A stretch of 32,257 nucleotides of DNA from the NCBI GenBank assembly GCA_003003725.1, contig PVWI01000038.1:1-32257 (forward strand). The letters run 5' to 3'. This document shows, in pieces, positions 24,799-31,985 of this stretch; positions within the stretch are counted from its first letter, which is position 1; every line of letters begins with the position of its first letter. The notes under the pieces were generated by a model. That model saw only the letters and a list, made by a program, of their open reading frames with translations, was not told the DNA's origin and made no database searches. The position numbers and the translations under genes were made by a program. This stretch comes from a filamentous cyanobacterium Phorm 6 (GTDB lineage: Bacteria; Cyanobacteriota; Cyanobacteriia; Cyanobacteriales; Microcoleaceae).

Positions 24799-25707
24799 AT
24801 GTTTGTCAAACCCCAGTTGCGTTCTATTTTGCGCCCGGTACTAATTTTTCTGTTTCTAATGAGTTTTTATCAAGTGCTCGTCAGCGGCGGAGTTGTGCCA
24901 GCTTCTGAGGGAGTTAGCCTGATTCAAAATAATATTGTCAAAGCTCAAAGGTATGTATATCAGGATGATTCGGATCTAAAAATGGTAATGGTGGGTAGTT
25001 CCTTAGCTGCCAACCTTAATGTTAAAGACATTGGAGAGGGTGTAAAGAGCATAGCTTTGGGGGGAGGAGCGAGCCAAACAGGTTTAGAAATAGTTAAAAG
25101 AAGTAAAAGTAAGCCTCCGATAGTTTTGGTAGAAATTAACGATACTATTATCCGCAAAATAGATGCCGACTTAGTTGATTCTTTGTATCACCCTATTTTT
25201 TATTGGCTGCGCCAGTATCTGCCGATGATGAGAGAGGAATACCGTCCGATTAGCGTTTTTGTTGATTCTTTTAAAAGTCGCTCGAAGCAGAATCTAAAAC
25301 TGATGAAGCGAGAAGCACTAGATAGCTTAGAAGGTCGCAATCTTACTCCCGAATTATCGCAAAAAGCTATCCAAACGACTGTTGATATTCAAAGCAAACC
25401 TTTGTCTGAACAAGATGCAAAAAGTATGAAATTAGAAGCTGATTTGATTAAAAATCAAATTGCAGAAATTCAAAGAAATAGCGGGGCAAAAGTAGTTTTA
25501 TTTGACATACCGCTGGAGTCGCGAGTTAATGCTACACTCAGAATAAAACAAGTCCGAGAATTGGCGAAAAAGCTGTTTCCGCCCGATCGCTTTGAGTGGC
25601 TACCACCCCTGCCCCCGCGAGAATGGCGTACCAATGACGGCATCCACTTGATCCGCAGCGATGCTAGAGATTTTGCGGAGTTTTTGAGGGATAAATTGCT
25701 GGGGTAG
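24799..25707 (+). CDS. Membrane-anchored SGNH-like protein, partner of the MBOAT
   Basis: The start at ATG 24799 is supported by AAGGTG four bases upstream; an earlier ATG at 24751 overlaps the MBOAT gene and gives an unlikely N-terminus. The 302-residue product has an N-terminal hydrophobic segment (about 13-30, PVLIFLFLMSFYQVLV), placing the rest outside the cytoplasmic membrane. MVGSSLAANL resembles the GDSL nucleophile block with S68 in the Ser position, and NDGIHLIRSDA supplies a DxxH pair (D280, H283), the Asp-His end of an SGNH triad. No other family hit is clear. Its tight placement behind an MBOAT gene suggests transfer of acyl groups to an exopolysaccharide. Catalysis is inferred from these motifs only. 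Confidence 0.72.
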   Translation: MFVKPQLRSILRPVLIFLFLMSFYQVLVSGGVVPASEGVSLIQNNIVKAQRYVYQDDSDLKMVMVGSSLAANLNVKDIGEGVKSIALGGGASQTGLEIVKRSKSKPPIVLVEINDTIIRKIDADLVDSLYHPIFYWLRQYLPMMREEYRPISVFVDSFKSRSKQNLKLMKREALDSLEGRNLTPELSQKAIQTTVDIQSKPLSEQDAKSMKLEADLIKNQIAEIQRNSGAKVVLFDIPLESRVNATLRIKQVRELAKKLFPPDRFEWLPPLPPREWRTNDGIHLIRSDARDFAEFLRDKLLG

Positions 25708-26066
25708 TAGGGATGGGATCTCTTGACACTGCCCCTACAAAGAAAAAAATGTAATTTATATTGAATTATGAGACACTATACGATATCGTGTTTGGTTAAA
25801 AAATAATAATTAGGTTCGATCGTTCGGACTTCAGTCCTCAAAGCCCTAAAAGCCACAGGACAAACAATTTGATTAGTAGTAAGGTCAGAACTACTGGGTT
25901 TTATGCTAATTTATCGATCGTATGTCCGGTCTAATTACCATAATAAAAACGGCTCGTAGTGTGGACTTTAGTCTGCATGATTTTGCGGACTAAAGTCCAC
26001 ACTACGAACCTGCATGATTTTGCGGACTAAAGTCCACACTACGAACCTGCGAAAATCGAAACTGGT
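25708..26066. other. 359-base non-coding region rich in hairpin repeats
   Basis: It holds a partial AGGACT-type palindrome near 25826-25840, AT-rich sequence, and the hairpin with duplicated arm at 25955-26047. No ORF or RNA gene was seen; the kinase promoter must lie within or between the repeats. Confidence 0.55.
25955..26047. repeat. Hairpin repeat with a perfect 37-base tandem duplication of its right arm
   Basis: The left arm (25955-25977, CGTAGTGTGGACTTTAGTC...) pairs with the right arm at 25984-26007. The 37-base unit 25974-26010 is repeated exactly at 26011-26047, so one left arm faces two right arms. The second ends 19 bases before the kinase ATG. It belongs to the GTAGT-AGGACT-type family with a TGGACT variant core. 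Confidence 0.85.
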
Positions 26067-26984
26067 ATGATTTACTGCATAAATCCTCAATGCGAACAAC
26101 GCGAAAACCTGGCTGCTGCTCAAAATTGTCTGGCTTGCGGCACGGCTTTGTTAATTGCCGATCGCTACCGCATCATTAAACCAGTGCGATCGCCCAATCC
26201 CGCACGCCCCACAGATATCTTTGAAGTCGAAGATTTGGGAACCGGGGAAAACGAATGGGGAACTGTCAAAGTTTTAAAAGTCTTGAAACACACCCATAAT
26301 CCCGATTTACTTCGTTTATTCCAGCAAGAAGCACGAGTGTTAATTTGGCTAGCGGGAAGGGGCGAAGTGCCTCAAGTCGAACCAGACGGTTATTTCCAAA
26401 TTAAACTCGCCAATAACTCCCAGAAATTGTCTGGTTTGGTGATGGAAAAAATTAGCGGCGAAAACTTGGCCGAATTCTTAACTAAAAACCAGTTTGTTTC
26501 TCAAACACTCGCTTTCGATTGGCTGCAACAAATCATCGAGATTTTGCAGGAAATCCACAAATATCATCTAGTACATCGGGATATTAAGCCATCCAACCTG
26601 ATGCTTGCACCCGATGGGAAATTGCGATTAATTGACTTTGGGGCCGCAACAGAAGCAGGGATTGATACAACGCCCGTAGGTTCTGCGGGATATTGCGCGC
26701 CGGAACAAGTTGCAGGGAAACCAGAAGTGCGATCGGACTTTTTTGCGCTGGGGCGTACTTTTGTACATTTATTAACGGGTCTACAGCCGATCGACTTTCC
26801 CATAAATCCAACAACTGGTAAAATAAATTGGAGAAATCAGGCTGTAGGTGTTGACGAGTGGTTGCTAAGCTCGATCGACGAATTGATGGAACCGCTACCA
26901 GAAAACCGACCTGAAAATACCCAAGTTATTTTAGAAAAACTCAAAAATATGCAGCTTTTGATGACCTCCACAGAACCCAACTAA
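26067..26984 (+). CDS. Serine/threonine protein kinase with N-terminal zinc ribbon
   Basis: The 305-residue protein opens with a four-cysteine ribbon (C4, C9, C21, C24: C-x4-C and C-x2-C, as in MIYCINPQCE and NCLACG), then a Hanks-type kinase domain (about 33-295). The catalytic loop HRDIKPSNL has D172, the metal-binding DFGAA has D190, and APEQVAGKPEVRSDFFALG follows. The beta-3 lysine is probably in TVKVLKVL (about 70-77). The glycine-rich loop is weak. There is no membrane segment, so it is cytosolic. Zinc-ribbon Ser/Thr kinases of this layout are common in cyanobacteria; substrates are unknown. It stands alone, with the hairpin repeats immediately upstream and a reverse gene downstream. 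Confidence 0.9.
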   Translation: MIYCINPQCEQRENLAAAQNCLACGTALLIADRYRIIKPVRSPNPARPTDIFEVEDLGTGENEWGTVKVLKVLKHTHNPDLLRLFQQEARVLIWLAGRGEVPQVEPDGYFQIKLANNSQKLSGLVMEKISGENLAEFLTKNQFVSQTLAFDWLQQIIEILQEIHKYHLVHRDIKPSNLMLAPDGKLRLIDFGAATEAGIDTTPVGSAGYCAPEQVAGKPEVRSDFFALGRTFVHLLTGLQPIDFPINPTTGKINWRNQAVGVDEWLLSSIDELMEPLPENRPENTQVILEKLKNMQLLMTSTEPN

Positions 26985-27030
26985 TAATTCCCAATCCTCA
27001 ATACTCTCGGCCCAATTCCCAATTCCCCAA

Positions 27031-27657
27031 TCAATAAATCTCTTCTAATCTACGAAAATCCCGCTCAACTTCCGCCCACAAAGCCCGATTGTGAGGGTCA
27101 GTTTTTACCGCTTTTTTCAAATAAATTCTCGCCTTATCAACCTGCTTTTCCCCGATCAAATGCCGTCCCCAGCGCTGATAGGCGATCGCCTGCCACTGGC
27201 GCACCTCCTGATCTTCGGGCACCCGCTGGGCCAAACCCTCAATCAGGGCGATCGCCCGTGGAAACTTTTGATATTTCAGCAACTGTTGCAGCTCAAAATA
27301 AGCATCTTTCTTTAACTTTTTGTCCGCAGCCGACAATTCCTGGCTATCTGGATTCGGTTGCTGTTTCCGAGTCACCTTAACAGCCTGCGGTTGAGCTTTC
27401 ACCGCCTCCGCTGGCGCTGTCGCAGTCGGCGGCACAGTTGAATTGGCAACTTTCGACTCCGCAACATCGGCGGGCGCAATATTCACCAGAAACTTATAAG
27501 CCTCAGTAATAGCAATAAACTTATTCTTAGCCTGTTCGTTTCCCGGATTCACATCGGGGTGATACTGTCTGGCTAACTTTCGATAAGAAGCCTTAACTTG
27601 CGATAAACTCGCACCAGACCTGAGTCCTAACTGTCGGTAATAATCTGCAATATCCAT
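27031..27657 (-). CDS. DnaJ-domain protein with TPR-like C-terminus
   Basis: The 208-residue protein begins with a canonical J-domain (about 1-66): [25 protein letters not shown] and the HPD motif at 33-35, needed to stimulate DnaK ATPase. A low-complexity Pro/Ala-rich linker (about 75-105) follows, then a helical part with TPR-like units (about 120-208, [25 protein letters not shown]). It lacks the G/F and zinc-finger regions, so it is a type III J-protein: a DnaK co-chaperone with a protein-binding tail, cytosolic. It lies downstream of clpP on the same strand but separated by hairpins and a heptamer array, so it is probably transcribed on its own. Confidence 0.88.
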   Translation of the reverse strand: MDIADYYRQLGLRSGASLSQVKASYRKLARQYHPDVNPGNEQAKNKFIAITEAYKFLVNIAPADVAESKVANSTVPPTATAPAEAVKAQPQAVKVTRKQQPNPDSQELSAADKKLKKDAYFELQQLLKYQKFPRAIALIEGLAQRVPEDQEVRQWQAIAYQRWGRHLIGEKQVDKARIYLKKAVKTDPHNRALWAEVERDFRRLEEIY

Positions 27658-27739
27658 TTAGCATGAACGATCGTTGATAATACCATTAAATATGGCAGAA
27701 TCCTTAAATGCAAAGATTCTGCCAAAATTTACTGTGAAC

Positions 27740-27776
27740 TAGGTCGTAGTGCGAGGTTTCCCCGCACTACGACCTA
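27740..27776. repeat. Perfect hairpin (13-14 base arms) upstream of the DnaJ gene
   Basis: AGGTCGTAGTGCG at 27741-27753 pairs perfectly with CGCACTACGACCT at 27763-27775 across a 9-base loop. It lies between the clpP stop and the DnaJ start on the reverse strand. Confidence 0.8.
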
Positions 27777-27798
27777 TAAAAACCACTTACCTGCATCA

Positions 27799-27859
27799 CA
27801 GGGGATTTAAGCCCCCACGTTTAGGTGGATTGTTTTTAGGCAGGGGCTTAAATCCCCTG
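27799..27859. repeat. Perfect 17-base inverted repeat downstream of clpP
   Basis: CAGGGGATTTAAGCCCC (27799-27815) is the exact reverse complement of 27843-27859, with a 27-base loop. It follows the reverse clpP gene by 44 bases and could end its transcript, though no U-tract is obvious. Confidence 0.75.
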
Positions 27860-27872
27860 CCTAAAAACTTCA

Positions 27873-27904
27873 CTGTCAACTGTCAACTGTCAACTGTCAA
27901 CTGT
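27873..27904. repeat. Heptamer tandem repeat touching the clpP stop codon
   Basis: About 4.5 tandem copies of the CTGTCAA unit, ending at the last base of the clpP stop codon. This is the fourth locus of this heptamer family in the window. Confidence 0.85.
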
Positions 27905-28497
27905 TAAGGACGATCTTCGACTACTTTGTCAATCAAGCCGTATTCCTTGGCTTCCTCAGCGGACATAAAATAGTCGCGATCCATGTCTTTCTCGATTTTC
28001 TCGATCGGCTTTCCGGTATTGTGAGCATAAATACCGTTGAGTTGGTGGCGCAGTCGCAGAATCTCCTTCGCCTCAATCTGAATATCTGTTGCTTGTCCCC
28101 GCGCGCCCCCAGAAGGTTGGTGAATCATGATCCGCGAGTGAGGCAAAGCTAAGCGTTTGCCCTTCGTACCGGCAGCCAGCAGGAAAGAACCCATCGAAGC
28201 AGCCAAGCCCACACAAATCGTCACCACGTCCGATTTAATGTGCTGCATGGTATCAAAAATAGCCATGCCTGCCGACACCATTCCGCCTGGGGAATTGATG
28301 TACAAAATGATATCCTTACCCGAATCTTCCGAATCCAGATACAGCATCACAGCGATGATTTGATTGGCAATTTCATCGTCAATGTCTTTGCCCAAGAATA
28401 TAATCCGTTCCCGGTAAAGGCGATCGTAGATATTAATCCACTGAGTATCATAACCACCAGGCATTTTGTAGGGAACTTTTGGCACACCTATAGGCAT
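27904..28497 (-). CDS. clpP: ATP-dependent Clp protease proteolytic subunit ClpP
   Basis: The 197-residue serine peptidase has a complete triad: S101 in [18 protein letters not shown]126 in IMIHQPSGG and D175 in [13 protein letters not shown], plus the substrate-channel [16 protein letters not shown] ribosome site lies about nine bases before the ATG. It is cytosolic and forms heptameric rings that degrade proteins fed by Clp ATPases. The gene follows a clpR-like gene on the same strand, the order known for the cyanobacterial clpR-clpP3 pair whose products form a mixed core, so this is probably ClpP3. The 223-base gap between the two genes is unusually long for an operon and is full of tandem repeats. 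Confidence 0.95.
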   Translation of the reverse strand: MPIGVPKVPYKMPGGYDTQWINIYDRLYRERIIFLGKDIDDEIANQIIAVMLYLDSEDSGKDIILYINSPGGMVSAGMAIFDTMQHIKSDVVTICVGLAASMGSFLLAAGTKGKRLALPHSRIMIHQPSGGARGQATDIQIEAKEILRLRHQLNGIYAHNTGKPIEKIEKDMDRDYFMSAEEAKEYGLIDKVVEDRP

Positions 28498-28541
28498 AAT
28501 TCGGAACTCCGTTTAGTTGGTAATTGGGCATTGGGCATTGA

Positions 28542-28609
28542 TTACTTGTTATTAGTTACTTGTTATTAGTTACTTGTTATTAGTTACTTGTTATTAGTTA
28601 CTTGTTATT
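28542..28609. repeat. 14-base tandem repeat in the clpR-clpP gap
   Basis: Four exact copies and a fifth partial one of TTACTTGTTATTAG. The downstream tract at 28640-28722 is made of AACCAATAACTA-type units, roughly complementary to these, so the two tracts could pair in RNA. Confidence 0.85.
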
Positions 28610-28639
28610 TCTTGGTTTGAAATTTTTGGTGATAACAAC

Positions 28640-28722
28640 CAATAACTAATAACCAATAACCAATAACTAATCACCAATAAATAACAACCAATAACTAACA
28701 ACCAATAACTAATAACCAAATT
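28640..28722. repeat. Degenerate AACCAATAACTA repeat tract
   Basis: About nine imperfect 7- to 12-base units of ACCAATAACTA composition run up to the clpR stop codon. They are in the opposite sense to the TTATTAGTT units at 28542-28609. Confidence 0.75.
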
Positions 28723-29380
28723 AGATAGCTGCCGCAGGAAGGGCTTTCGCCAATTCTTCCGAACTTTCAAGAACGCGATCGATCAAACCGTATTCTTTAG
28801 CTTCATAGGGTGTCAGGTACAGCAACCGATCCATATCTTTAGTAATTTTCTCGATCGGTTGACCAGTACAGCTTGCAAAAATATCGAGCATTGTAGCTTT
28901 ATTTGCCAGCACTTCCTTAGCCCGAATTTGAATGTCACTGGCTTGACCGCGCGTGTAAGCCTTGGGTTGGTGCAACACAATCGAAGCGTGGGGTAAGCTA
29001 GCCCGAAAGCCCTTTGTACCTGCCGCTAACAGCATCGCAGACATTCCCATTGCCGAACCGAGGCAAATAGTATGGACGGGCGGCTTAATGTATCTAATCG
29101 TATCGCAGATAGCGAAGGCTTCCGTCTCAAAGCCGACGGGTTCGCCGCTGTAACCAGAAGTGCCGGTCGAGTTGATATAGATTTTGATGGGCTTATCCGG
29201 GTCTTCGTACTGCAAGAACAACAGTTCAGCGATAATCAGTTCTGTTACCGCAGGCACCAGAGGCATACCCAGATAAACGATCCGCTCCTTCAGCAACAGG
29301 GAAGGTAAATCGGGAGGGGGAGTTCGAGAGTTGCCTTCCCCGTAGTATTGCGATTGCATAGCTTTAATTGGTATGTTCAT
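28721..29380 (-). CDS. clpR: ClpP-like inactive subunit ClpR
   Basis: The 219-residue ClpP homologue lacks the catalytic serine: [17 protein letters not shown] aligns with [17 protein letters not shown] of the neighbouring ClpP, placing G112 where Ser should be. The His-containing IVLHQPKA and the [19 protein letters not shown] region remain. It has the ClpR-type opening QYYGEGNSRTPPPDLPSLLLKE and an extra GTSGYSGEP loop after the INSTGT strand. In cyanobacteria ClpR and ClpP3 together form the essential core used with ClpC; ClpR is structural or regulatory. It is divergent from the VWA gene with a 72-base spacer. Confident on the gene and on the missing serine. Confidence 0.93.
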   Translation of the reverse strand: MNIPIKAMQSQYYGEGNSRTPPPDLPSLLLKERIVYLGMPLVPAVTELIIAELLFLQYEDPDKPIKIYINSTGTSGYSGEPVGFETEAFAICDTIRYIKPPVHTICLGSAMGMSAMLLAAGTKGFRASLPHASIVLHQPKAYTRGQASDIQIRAKEVLANKATMLDIFASCTGQPIEKITKDMDRLLYLTPYEAKEYGLIDRVLESSEELAKALPAAAI

Positions 29381-29452
29381 AAACCGAAATGTTGCCTGAA
29401 CTGATGGAGCTATTCTTATAAGAAATAGTAACGCAATCTTTAGGTATCCCGC

Positions 29453-30688
29453 ATGAAAGTTAGTTTGCTCCCAGTTTTAAACGACCCCAACCTTGACGCT
29501 GCCGCCCCCTCGACGCAGCGCCAGCTAGCGATTTCGGTGTCTGCGACGGCAAGTGCGATCGACTCCAGCGTACCCTTAAACCTGTGCCTGATTCTCGACC
29601 ACAGTGGCTCGATGGGCGGACGCCCCTTGGAAACCGTCAAACAAGCCGCCGGACGGTTGCTCGATCGGTTGAAGCCTGGGGATCGCTTTTGCGCGGTGGC
29701 TTTCGATCACAAAGCCAAAGTCCTCGTCCCCAATCAAGTTGTGGGAGACCCCACTAGCATTAAACGGCAAATTGAGCAATTGCGTCCTGCCGGGGGCACA
29801 GCAATTGATGAGGGGATTAAGTTAGGTATTGAAGAGTTGGGGAAAGGCAAAAAAGAAGCTATATCTCAGGCATTTCTACTTACTGACGGCGAAAATGAAC
29901 ACGGCGACGACAGCCGCTGTTTGAAGTTGGCGAAACTGGCGGCCGAGTATAACATGACTTTGAATTCTTTGGGATTTGGCGATAACTGGAACCAGGATAT
30001 TTTGGAAAAGATTGCTGATGCTGGCGGTGGTGCTCTGGCTCACATTCAGCGGCCCGAAGATGCGGTTGAGGAGTTTGGCAAGTTGTTTACTCGCATCCAA
30101 GGTGTAGGTTTGACTAATGCTTATTTGCTATTTTCGCTGATGCCAAAAGTGCGGTTAGCCGAACTCAAACCGATCGCCCAAGTTGCTCCTGATACGATCG
30201 AATTACCTGTACAGCAAGAGGGCGATCGCTTTATGGTGCGTTTGGGAGATTTAATGAAGGATGTAGAGCGAGTAGTTTTGGCTAATATTTATATTGGACA
30301 GTTACCAGAAGGTACACAGGCGATCGGGCAATTGCAAATTCGCTATGACGATCCGAGTGTCGGCGAAGGTTTGCTCTCAGATCCCGTTGCAATTTCTGCT
30401 AATATCCTCAAAGTTTATCAGCCAGCACTTAACCCGATGGTGCAGCAGCACATTTTAGCTTTGGCTAAGTACCGCCAAACTCAATTAGCAGAAACCAGAT
30501 TGCAACAGGGCGATCGGGCGGGTGCAGCCACGATGCTCCAAACAGCCGCTAAAACTGCTCTGCAAATGGGCGACAAAAGTGCCGCAACTGTGCTACAAAC
30601 CTCTGCTACTCGTTTGCAATCTGGCGAACAATTGAGTGAGGCCGATCGCAAGAAAACTCGGATTGCTTCTAAAACTATTCTTAAGTAG
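29453..30688 (+). CDS. VWA (von Willebrand factor A) domain protein
   Basis: The 411-residue protein has a VWA domain at about 40-220: MIDAS motif DHSGS (D49, S51, S53) in LCLILDHSGSMGGRPLE, PAGGTAIDEG with the conserved Thr, and LLTDGENEHGDD with the MIDAS Asp. A beta-rich middle (about 225-320) and a helical C-terminus (about 330-411, HILALAKYRQTQLAETRLQQGDRAGAATML) follow. No signal peptide or membrane segment is visible, so it is probably cytosolic. Such proteins bind metal-dependent protein partners, but no partner gene (such as a MoxR ATPase) is nearby. It is divergent from clpR. Function not assigned. Confidence 0.9.
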   Translation: MKVSLLPVLNDPNLDAAAPSTQRQLAISVSATASAIDSSVPLNLCLILDHSGSMGGRPLETVKQAAGRLLDRLKPGDRFCAVAFDHKAKVLVPNQVVGDPTSIKRQIEQLRPAGGTAIDEGIKLGIEELGKGKKEAISQAFLLTDGENEHGDDSRCLKLAKLAAEYNMTLNSLGFGDNWNQDILEKIADAGGGALAHIQRPEDAVEEFGKLFTRIQGVGLTNAYLLFSLMPKVRLAELKPIAQVAPDTIELPVQQEGDRFMVRLGDLMKDVERVVLANIYIGQLPEGTQAIGQLQIRYDDPSVGEGLLSDPVAISANILKVYQPALNPMVQQHILALAKYRQTQLAETRLQQGDRAGAATMLQTAAKTALQMGDKSAATVLQTSATRLQSGEQLSEADRKKTRIASKTILK

Positions 30689-30721
30689 TGTGATGTGCGG
30701 TTAATTGCGATCGGCACCATT

Positions 30722-30790
30722 GTTCGTAGTAAGGACTTTAGTCCTAATTTACTAAAAACTTGAGAAAGGACTGAAGTCCTTACTACGAAC
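30722..30790. repeat. GTAGT-AGGACT hairpin repeat
   Basis: The left arm 30722-30745 (GTTCGTAGTAAGGACTTTAG...) and right arm 30767-30790 are reverse complements with one mismatch in 24 bases. It lies 40 bases before the Uma2 start and 34 bases after the VWA stop, so it may end the VWA transcript. Confidence 0.85.
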
Positions 30791-30829
30791 CAGTCTATAA
30801 TGTTTGTATTACCTATCAAGAGTGTTTGC

Positions 30830-31396
30830 ATGAGCCAGACAATATCTGATAAACTACGCTTTACCACCGCTGATTTAGAACTATTGCCTGATAATGGCGA
30901 TCGTTACGAACTTATTGATGGAGAGTTATTTGTCACATGGGCCGCACACTGGAATCATCAAGAAGTTTGTGGTAACATCTGCATAGAATTAAATAATTGG
31001 TCACAAAAAACAGGATTAGGAGAATCAGTAATTAGTCCAGGAGTTATTCTTACAGATGTTGATTGTGTCATTCCTGATGTGGTTTGGATTAGCAACGAAC
31101 GCTTGGCTATCTTGCTAGACGAATCTGGCCATTTAACCGCCGCACCAGAGTTAATTATTGAAGTATTGTCCCCCGGTGCAGACAATGAAAGACGCGATCG
31201 AGACTTGAAACTCAGACTCTATTCAGTGTGGGGAGTACAGGAATACTGGATCGTGAATTGGCGGTTGCAGCAAATCGAGGTTTATCGCAGGGAACAAACA
31301 AGTTTAAGGCTAGTGGCTACGCTGTTGAGGAATGATGAATTGACTTCCCCTTTGTTACCTGGTTTTAGTTGCTCTGTTGCTCAGATTTTTGCTTAG
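30830..31396 (+). CDS. Uma2 family (DUF820) putative endonuclease, second copy
   Basis: The start is taken at ATG 30830 (188 residues, MSQTISDKLRFTTADLELLP), with AAGAG 7-8 bases upstream; the earlier ATG at 30800 overlaps a TATAAT hexamer (30796-30801) that may be the -10 box. The family pattern is clear: RYELIDGELFV, VIPDVVWIS, then PELIIEVLSPGADNERRDRDLKLRLYS and VQEYWIVNW, giving the PD and E-x-K-like acids of the restriction-endonuclease-type core. The role is unknown. It shares the fold but little identity with the copy at 18392-18955. The next gene begins seven bases after its stop. Confidence 0.9.
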   Translation: MSQTISDKLRFTTADLELLPDNGDRYELIDGELFVTWAAHWNHQEVCGNICIELNNWSQKTGLGESVISPGVILTDVDCVIPDVVWISNERLAILLDESGHLTAAPELIIEVLSPGADNERRDRDLKLRLYSVWGVQEYWIVNWRLQQIEVYRREQTSLRLVATLLRNDELTSPLLPGFSCSVAQIFA

Positions 31397-31403
31397 ATTA
31401 TTT

Positions 31404-31882
31404 ATGAAACTCTTTTACAGGGCGATCGCCATTTGGGGATTTATTACAGTTTTGGGCGGCATATCCCATGCCATTTCTATTCAATCCTCACCAATACTAA
31501 TCGTTCAAAATCCAGCAGAAGACTTATTTAATAGCGGTTTAGCCAAATCAGAAGCGGGAGACATTCCAGGGGCGATCGCCGATTACACCGAAGCCATCCG
31601 CCTCAACCCAAACTATGCCAAAGCCTACAACAAACGCGGCATAATTCATGGCCGCAACCTCCAAGATTACCCAGCAGCCAAAGCAGACTTCGATCGCGCA
31701 ATTGCCATCAACCCCAACTACGGCGACACTACAACCGCGCCAGAGTCCGCGAGTTATTAAAAGACAAACCGGGTGCGATCGCCGACTATCAAAAAGCCGC
31801 CGAACTCTATCAAAAAGCAGGCAATACAAAAGATTACCAAGATGCCCTCAAGCATCTTCAAATACTACTTCCTAAAACATAG
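31404..31882 (+). pseudogene. Exported TPR protein with a frameshift
   Basis: From ATG 31404 the frame encodes a signal peptide (MKLFYRAIAIWGFITVLGG..., cleavage near SHA or AIS) and TPR units (LFNSGLAKSEAGDIPGAIADYTEAIRLNPNYAKAYNKRG...). At about 31722-31727 the frame breaks: the upstream frame ends at 31760 with the non-TPR tail GDTTTAPESASY, while the next frame, from about 31727, continues perfectly as HYNRARVRELLKDKPGAIAD and YQKAAELYQKAG to a stop at 31880-31882. Loss of one base (or gain of two) just after NPNYG explains this. It is either a recent inactivation or a sequencing error in a repetitive gene. The intact protein would have about 159 residues, exported, mediating protein contacts. 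Confidence 0.75.
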
Positions 31883-31901
31883 TATAGTATTCTTCCATCT
31901 G

Positions 31902-31963
31902 CCTACCCTTCGGGAAGGCTTCGCCTACATCTGCGTTTATCCGCCGACCTCTGCGGTTAAAAA
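31902..31963. repeat. Dispersed repeat motifs before thrB
   Basis: A palindromic CCTTCGGGAAGGCTTCGCC motif (about 31907-31925) is followed by CATCTGCGTTTATCC and CTCTGCGGTTAAAAA (to 31963), sequences of the kind scattered between genes in filamentous cyanobacteria. They lie in the leader region of thrB. Confidence 0.45.
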
Positions 31964-31985
31964 CTCCAAATTAACTACTCAAACA

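Noticed and set aside
25974-26047. Possible mini-CRISPR (two exact 37-base repeats)
   Set aside because: The copies are directly adjacent with no spacer and form part of a dispersed hairpin family; no cas genes are present.
28542-28722. Possible CRISPR-like array between clpR and clpP
   Set aside because: Units are contiguous 14-base and 7- to 12-base repeats without unique spacers.
28721-29380. ClpR annotated as an active ClpP protease
   Set aside because: The position of the catalytic Ser is Gly (G112), so peptidase activity is not expected.
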